Positions 40,968-44,213 of a stretch of DNA of 44,213 nt are shown here, piece after piece. Origin of the DNA: Acidobacteriaceae bacterium (lineage in GTDB: Bacteria; Acidobacteriota; Terriglobia; Terriglobales; Acidobacteriaceae); NCBI GenBank assembly GCA_003165005.1, contig PLSB01000222.1, positions 1 through 44,213 of the forward strand, written 5' to 3'. The notes beneath the pieces are model-generated. The model made no database searches and was not told where the DNA came from. It was given only the letters and a program-made list of their open reading frames with translations. The position numbers were made by a program, and so were the translations under genes. Every line of letters starts with the position of its first letter. Position 1 is the stretch's first letter.

Positions 40968-41324
40968 GTGATCCTTCTCTTGCAGTGGTTCCTGTATGCA
41001 CTCGCGCTCTTGATTGTGTCCTGGATTGTGCCCGGATTTCAGGTGGCGGGACTGTGGCCTGCGCTCATCGCCGCGCTGGTCATCGGCCTGCTCAACGCCA
41101 CCGTCGGCCTCTTCCTCAAGATCGTCACCTTCCCGCTCACCGTCATCACGCTTGGACTCTTCCTGCTGGTCATCAACGGCCTGATGATCCTGCTGGCAGC
41201 GCATATTGTGCGCGGATTTGCCGTGCACGGCTTCTGGCCGGCCTTCTGGGGCGCGGTGGTGCTGGCGCTTCTGGGTATGGTGATCCGGAGCCTGACGAAG
41301 AACTCGCAGCAGCCTACCGCGTAA
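40968..41324 (+). CDS. YvlD-type four-helix membrane protein (phage holin superfamily IV)
   Basis: A 118-residue protein made of four hydrophobic helices (about 3-22, 28-48, 55-77, 88-108), matching the YvlD/DUF superfamily annotated as a 4TM phage holin. Marks are LLIVSWIVPGFQVAGLWPAL, ALVIGLLNATVGLFLKIVTFPLT and VITLGLFLLVINGLMILL. The name holin is historical; most members have no shown lysis role. Start is GTG at 40968 with GGGAG 7 bases upstream. It converges with the anti-sigma-like gene and overlaps it by 11 bases. Confidence 0.88.
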   Translation: MILLLQWFLYALALLIVSWIVPGFQVAGLWPALIAALVIGLLNATVGLFLKIVTFPLTVITLGLFLLVINGLMILLAAHIVRGFAVHGFWPAFWGAVVLALLGMVIRSLTKNSQQPTA

Positions 41325-41796
41325 CCGGCTGTGGCGCAACCTGACTCGCCGCGGGCTGGGCGCTGCGGTTCTTCTTCGGCGCGGCGGCCTTCTTCGTGGG
41401 CTGCTTCACCGTCGGCCCCGGAATAGTCTCTGGAGTGCGAATCGCTCCCGCCCCCGCGAACCCTCCCGAAGCCGGAATGCGCGCCGGCATCACGACGATT
41501 TTGCCGTTCTGACCCTGCTCGACGCGGCTCAACACGCCCCAACCGCCGCCGACAACCACAAACACAATCGCTGCCGCCGCGGCCGTGCGCATCCAGTTGC
41601 TCTCGATCGAGAATCGCGAACGAATCCCTGTCGGCCAGGCCAAAACACGTCCGTTTTGCGGCGCGGTGCGCAGCGCCTTGTGCACGCGATCTTCAAGTCC
41701 CTGAGGGACGGGCAGGCTCGCGATCAGCCGCAGAGTCTCTTCTCCGTAGTCGACATGCGCCGCGGCATCCATCGGTTGGTGAGGGTTCGAATTCAT
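41314..41796 (-). CDS. Single-pass membrane protein, probable anti-sigma partner
   Basis: A 160-residue protein with an N-terminal cytoplasmic part (about 1-68, including YGEETLRLIASLPVPQGLEDRVHKAL), one transmembrane helix (about 70-90, TAAAAAIVFVVVGGGWGVLS) and a Pro/Lys/Ala-rich exterior. This layout and its position, overlapping the ECF sigma gene's stop by 4 bases, fit an anti-sigma factor or membrane partner, though no zinc-binding HxxxCxxC motif is present. Function is inferred from context. Confidence 0.7.
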   Translation of the reverse strand: MNSNPHQPMDAAAHVDYGEETLRLIASLPVPQGLEDRVHKALRTAPQNGRVLAWPTGIRSRFSIESNWMRTAAAAAIVFVVVGGGWGVLSRVEQGQNGKIVVMPARIPASGGFAGAGAIRTPETIPGPTVKQPTKKAAAPKKNRSAQPAASQVAPQPVTR

Positions 41797-42401
41797 CGCA
41801 AACTCCTCTCATGCTGACTCCGCTTGTAGTCGAGCAGCTCGGCCATCAGGTTACGCGCCCGAAAGAGCCGCGACCTCACGCTCGACTCGGTGATGCCGAG
41901 AACCGAGGCGATCTCCACGCTGGTCAGCTCCTCGAAGGCCGAGAGCAGCAGAACGTCGCGCTCTTTCGCGGGCAGCCGCTCCACGCAGGCCAGTACGCGG
42001 GCATGATGCTCGGCCGCGGCGGCCAACTCCTCTTGAGAAAGCCCCTTCGCAGGCAGCACGCGCGCCAGTTCCGCCACGTCGTCGGTCTCCGGACGGGTTT
42101 TAGCCCGCCGCTTGCGGTCGAGCGTAACGTTCCAAACGATGCGGATGAGCCAGACGCGGTGGTCGCGCACCTCGGCGAGCGAATGCCGGTGCCGCAGCAC
42201 GCGCAGGAAAGCCTCCTGCACGGCATCTTCGGCGTCACTGGGACTGCGCAGGACAGAATAGGCCACGCGATAGAGGGCCGCGGCGTACTGGTCGACCAGC
42301 GCCGCAATGGCAGCGTCTTCCGCGTGCCGGCGCGCATCCTCATTCACCGCGCTCGTGGGAATCTCCATCCATCCTGCGTAAATGGCCTGGCTGGTGCTCA
42401 T
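41793..42401 (-). CDS. ECF RNA polymerase sigma factor
   Basis: A 202-residue extracytoplasmic-function sigma factor. Region 2 is seen in YRVAYSVLRSPSDAEDAVQEAFLRVLRH (core binding and -10 recognition) with VWLIRIVWNVTLDRKRR; region 4 in RLPAKERDVLLLSAFEELTSVEIASVLGITESSVRSRLFRARNLM carries the helix-turn-helix for the -35 box. The ATG at 42401 is preferred; the frame allows a TTG one codon earlier and an internal Met 11 codons later, and none has a strong ribosome site. It precedes its membrane partner and follows the TPR gene by about 100 bases on the same strand. Confidence 0.93.
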   Translation of the reverse strand: MSTSQAIYAGWMEIPTSAVNEDARRHAEDAAIAALVDQYAAALYRVAYSVLRSPSDAEDAVQEAFLRVLRHRHSLAEVRDHRVWLIRIVWNVTLDRKRRAKTRPETDDVAELARVLPAKGLSQEELAAAAEHHARVLACVERLPAKERDVLLLSAFEELTSVEIASVLGITESSVRSRLFRARNLMAELLDYKRSQHERSLR

Positions 42402-42503
42402 CAAGTACCAGACGCAGGCCGCCAGGAAAGTGCTCAGGCCTGCTCTCGCCCGCGCCGCATGGCTGTGTGCGAGTGCGCCGGGCGGCCAGCCTTCGCCAAG
42501 GTC

Positions 42504-43208
42504 TTACTTTGAGCCCAGCTTCTGCGCCGCAATCTCGCCTGCCGCGCCGTCCTTATCCGCGTCCCGGACCTTGGCCCAAAGCGCGCGCGCCTGATCCTGC
42601 TTGCCTTCCGAGGCGTAGAGTTCGGCCAGGTCAAGCTGCGCCACGGGAGCTGAAACCGTGGCCGATGGCTTGGCGGCGATCTGGTTGTAGAGGTCGATGG
42701 CTTCGTTGTCGCGGGAGGTTTGGTGGTAAAGGCCGGCCAGCGCCAGCTTGGCCAGGTTCGAAAGATTGCGGTCCCAGGAGTGCGATGCGGCCGTCAGCTC
42801 AGTCTCGGCCGACCCGTTCTGGCCCAGTTCCACATAGGTCACGCCGGCAAAGTAGTGGGCCCTCGAGCCCTCGGGCAGCCAGCCAAAATCGTGGGCCACG
42901 GCTACAAACTCCCGATTCGCCTCTTTGGCGCGGTCGGCCGCGGTTGCGTAGACGCCCGGCTCCGGCGGAACTCCCGGTTGCGCCAGCGGCGAGGTATAAA
43001 CATCCAGGGCCGCGCCCAGGGCAGCGTTGGCCGCCGACGAGCGCCAGGCCCCATAAATCCAGCCGCCAACGATCAGAACAAGAATCGCTCCTGCGGTGAT
43101 CGCCCAGCGCACTACGCTGGTTTGATGCTCGCCAATCCAACTGGCGCTCGAGACGGCGGCTTGGGCAAATCGGTCGTTCTTAAGGGCGCGACGGGTTCGT
43201 GTATCCAC
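42504..43208 (-). CDS. Membrane-anchored TPR protein (YfgM-like)
   Basis: A 234-residue protein with a short cytoplasmic start (MDTRTRRALKNDRFAQAA), one transmembrane helix (about 33-54, VRWAITAGAILVLIVGGWIYG) and a periplasmic or extracytoplasmic TPR-like part with helices such as AHYFAGVTYVELGQNGSAETELTAA, LAKLALAGLYHQTSRDNEAIDLYNQIA and LDLAELYASEGKQDQARALWAKVRDA. It resembles YfgM-type proteins that act with the Sec translocon or periplasmic chaperones. The start codon is GTG, with only a weak upstream AG-rich site. Confidence 0.85.
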   Translation of the reverse strand: MDTRTRRALKNDRFAQAAVSSASWIGEHQTSVVRWAITAGAILVLIVGGWIYGAWRSSAANAALGAALDVYTSPLAQPGVPPEPGVYATAADRAKEANREFVAVAHDFGWLPEGSRAHYFAGVTYVELGQNGSAETELTAASHSWDRNLSNLAKLALAGLYHQTSRDNEAIDLYNQIAAKPSATVSAPVAQLDLAELYASEGKQDQARALWAKVRDADKDGAAGEIAAQKLGSK

Positions 43209-43378
43209 AGGTTTCTTATGTCCTTCGTCGATTGACTTGCAGGCGGGTCCGAACAGGTGAGGGCAGCGCTACTGCAACCCAATTAGTTTATCAGCGCGGT
43301 TTCGGCAGGGGCAAACCAGGCGGGAATCAATCGCCGCTCCAAATCCGCGCTCCCCGCATTTTTCCGGCGCGACAATCA

Positions 43379-43822
43379 CTAAGCGGACTTCCGGCGCTGG
43401 CGGGAAACCCGGGAGGCCGGCTGGATGCGGACCCCTCCCACTTTCTTTCCGCCTAAAGAGCTGTGAACCATAAACGCGGATCGGGTGAGTCGCGCAGCCT
43501 GGGCCCGGCTGTCGATCTCTGAAAGCTGGCTTTCGCGGGCGGTGATATTAAACCGAACCGTCTTCTCCGGCTCGGCCGCATCCACCAGAAAGGCGACGGC
43601 TCCCCTCATCGCCGGGTCATGGCCAAGGTCATCGAGGGTGGAAGGATCGGGCAACGCTTCGCCGTCTTCCAGCATGCCGGCGATATGCAAGGAGAGTGCT
43701 TCGGCCGCCATGCGGCGCGCCTCTTCGAGCGACGATCCCGCCGTAATGCATCCCGGAAAATCGGGAAAGCTTACGCCGTAGTCCGATCTTGCGTCTTTGT
43801 GGAGATATGCGATGTATTCCAT
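43379..43822 (-). CDS. hicB: HicB-family antitoxin
   Basis: A 147-residue antitoxin. The N-terminal HicB fold is clear from MEYIAYLHKDARSDYGVSFPDFPGCITAGSSLEEARRMAAEAL, and the C-terminal half has a ribbon-helix-helix-like VRFNITARESQLSEIDSRAQAARLTRSAFMVHSS used to bind the operator. It neutralises the HicA toxin encoded just upstream in the same transcript, 10 bases away. The basic C-terminal tail extends a little past the usual RHH end. Confidence 0.9.
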   Translation of the reverse strand: MEYIAYLHKDARSDYGVSFPDFPGCITAGSSLEEARRMAAEALSLHIAGMLEDGEALPDPSTLDDLGHDPAMRGAVAFLVDAAEPEKTVRFNITARESQLSEIDSRAQAARLTRSAFMVHSSLGGKKVGGVRIQPASRVSRQRRKSA

Positions 43823-43832
43823 GGGTGGCAGC

Positions 43833-44021
43833 CTACCTCAATTTGATGCCGGCCTGCTTCTCAATCGAGCGAAGGGTCCCAACAGGCACATCCTTGCGCG
43901 GCGACGGTACCGTGACACGTCCCGGTTTCGTCGCATGCTTGAATTGCTTGTGGCTCCCAACGTGAGCAACCTCGTACCATCCACCGTCCTTCAGCCTCTT
44001 GACGATCTCGCGGCTGTCCAT
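43833..44021 (-). CDS. hicA: HicA-family mRNA interferase toxin
   Basis: A 62-residue toxin with the double-stranded-RNA-binding-like HicA fold: MDSREIVKRLKDGGWYEV, VGSHKQFKH (catalytic His of GSH) and VTVPSPRKDVPVGTLRSIEKQAGI. It cleaves mRNA when free of HicB. Start set at 44021 because the promoter's predicted start lies near 44044 and AGGGA is 5 bases upstream; a longer frame would begin above that point. Toxin before antitoxin is the normal hicAB order. Confidence 0.92.
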   Translation of the reverse strand: MDSREIVKRLKDGGWYEVAHVGSHKQFKHATKPGRVTVPSPRKDVPVGTLRSIEKQAGIKLR

Positions 44022-44050
44022 CGCTTCCCTGCGCTCTTTCGCTCCCATCA

Positions 44051-44079
44051 ATAATACACACTCGATACACACTTGGCAA
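44051..44079 (-). promoter_or_regulatory. hicAB promoter with overlapping direct-repeat operator
   Basis: On the minus strand TTGCCA (44074-44079) and TATTAT (44051-44056) are 17 bases apart, each 5 of 6 to consensus. The spacer is filled by two 9-base direct repeats AGTGTGTAT (44054-44062 and 44065-44073) offset by 11 bases, one helical turn. Such repeats inside a promoter are a likely binding site for the HicB ribbon-helix-helix domain, giving autoregulation. Confidence 0.65.
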
Positions 44080-44169
44080 GAGCCAACCGTCTCCCGGCGC
44101 AAGCCGAAACTCAGCCCCGCCAGGCCGTGCCAGCTTGCCGCGCCGCGCCCGGAACGGTAGGCTTAAGGC

Positions 44170-44213
44170 ATGTACGAGGACTTCCACGTCGCCGACCGCT
44201 GGAGCGGCGAAGA
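44170..44213 (+). CDS. Partial open reading frame at the window edge
   Basis: An ATG at 44170 opens a frame (MYEDFHVADRWSGEE) that runs off the right end of the window. Only 14 full codons are visible, so no family can be assigned. AAGG lies just ahead of the ATG, slightly too close. It diverges from hicAB. Confidence 0.35.
   Translation, partial: MYEDFHVADRWSGE

Noticed and set aside
40035-41324. Endolysin-holin lysis cassette.
   Set aside because: The two genes are 470 bases apart with an opposite-strand gene between them, and the membrane protein is of the YvlD type, rarely a true holin.
1-44213. tRNA or rRNA genes.
   Set aside because: No cloverleaf with T-arm GGTTCGAATC-like sequence or rRNA core was seen on either strand by eye; a tRNAscan run would settle it.

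Overview
The window is high-GC DNA (roughly 60-65% G+C by eye) that fits a soil-type acidobacterium (Acidobacteriota, Terriglobia-like). The clues are the intergenic palindromes (GTGCCCCATCC...GGGTGGGA and AAGGGCACGGCTTTAGCCGTGCC types), which I recall from that group, and the general protein flavour. This assignment is inference; no rRNA or tRNA gene is present to settle it.

The centrepiece is one long minus-strand operon, read from about 32.7 kb down to 5.5 kb. It encodes a complete-looking extracellular contractile injection system (eCIS, phage-tail-like, Afp/PVC related). In transcription order it holds: sheath, inner tube, a T4 gp26-type baseplate chaperone, a disordered protein, a DUF4255 cap, an AAA+ ATPase, a small eCIS-type protein, a CIS-tube/Afp7-like adaptor, a LysM-like protein, a hub, a gp5-like OB spike, a PAAR-like tip, gp25, two baseplate-J-like wedge proteins, a P2 gpI-like tail protein, a DUF6519 protein with putative Ig repeats (fibre candidate), a DUF6734 glycosyltransferase-like protein, a DUF4157 protein with a C-terminal PD-(D/E)xK nuclease domain (probable payload), and a small probable immunity protein. 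Most junctions are 4-base ATGA or TGATG overlaps, so translation is coupled. A good sigma-70-type promoter lies about 290 bases before the sheath gene. Just upstream, on the same strand, sit a secreted protein, a LytS-type histidine kinase and a LytTR response regulator, which are candidate regulators.

Left flank (1-5.5 kb): an arginine-rich protein with a degenerate receiver domain, a probable structured RNA, mutM, an unrecognised lower-GC gene and mnmE. Right flank (35.9-44.2 kb): a GH94 disaccharide phosphorylase with its GPH-family sugar symporter, a phage-type lysozyme behind a terminator-like hairpin, an unknown small gene, a YvlD-type four-helix membrane protein, an ECF sigma factor with its membrane partner, a TPR membrane protein and a hicAB toxin-antitoxin pair with a clear promoter. 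A further gene begins at the right edge.

Working model: the kinase/regulator pair or other signals switch on the particle operon. The sheath, tube and baseplate genes build a contractile nanomachine. The DUF4157-nuclease protein is loaded as payload and neutralised in the producer by the last gene. No capsid, terminase, portal or T6SS membrane-complex gene is present, so neither a prophage nor a T6SS explains the cluster.
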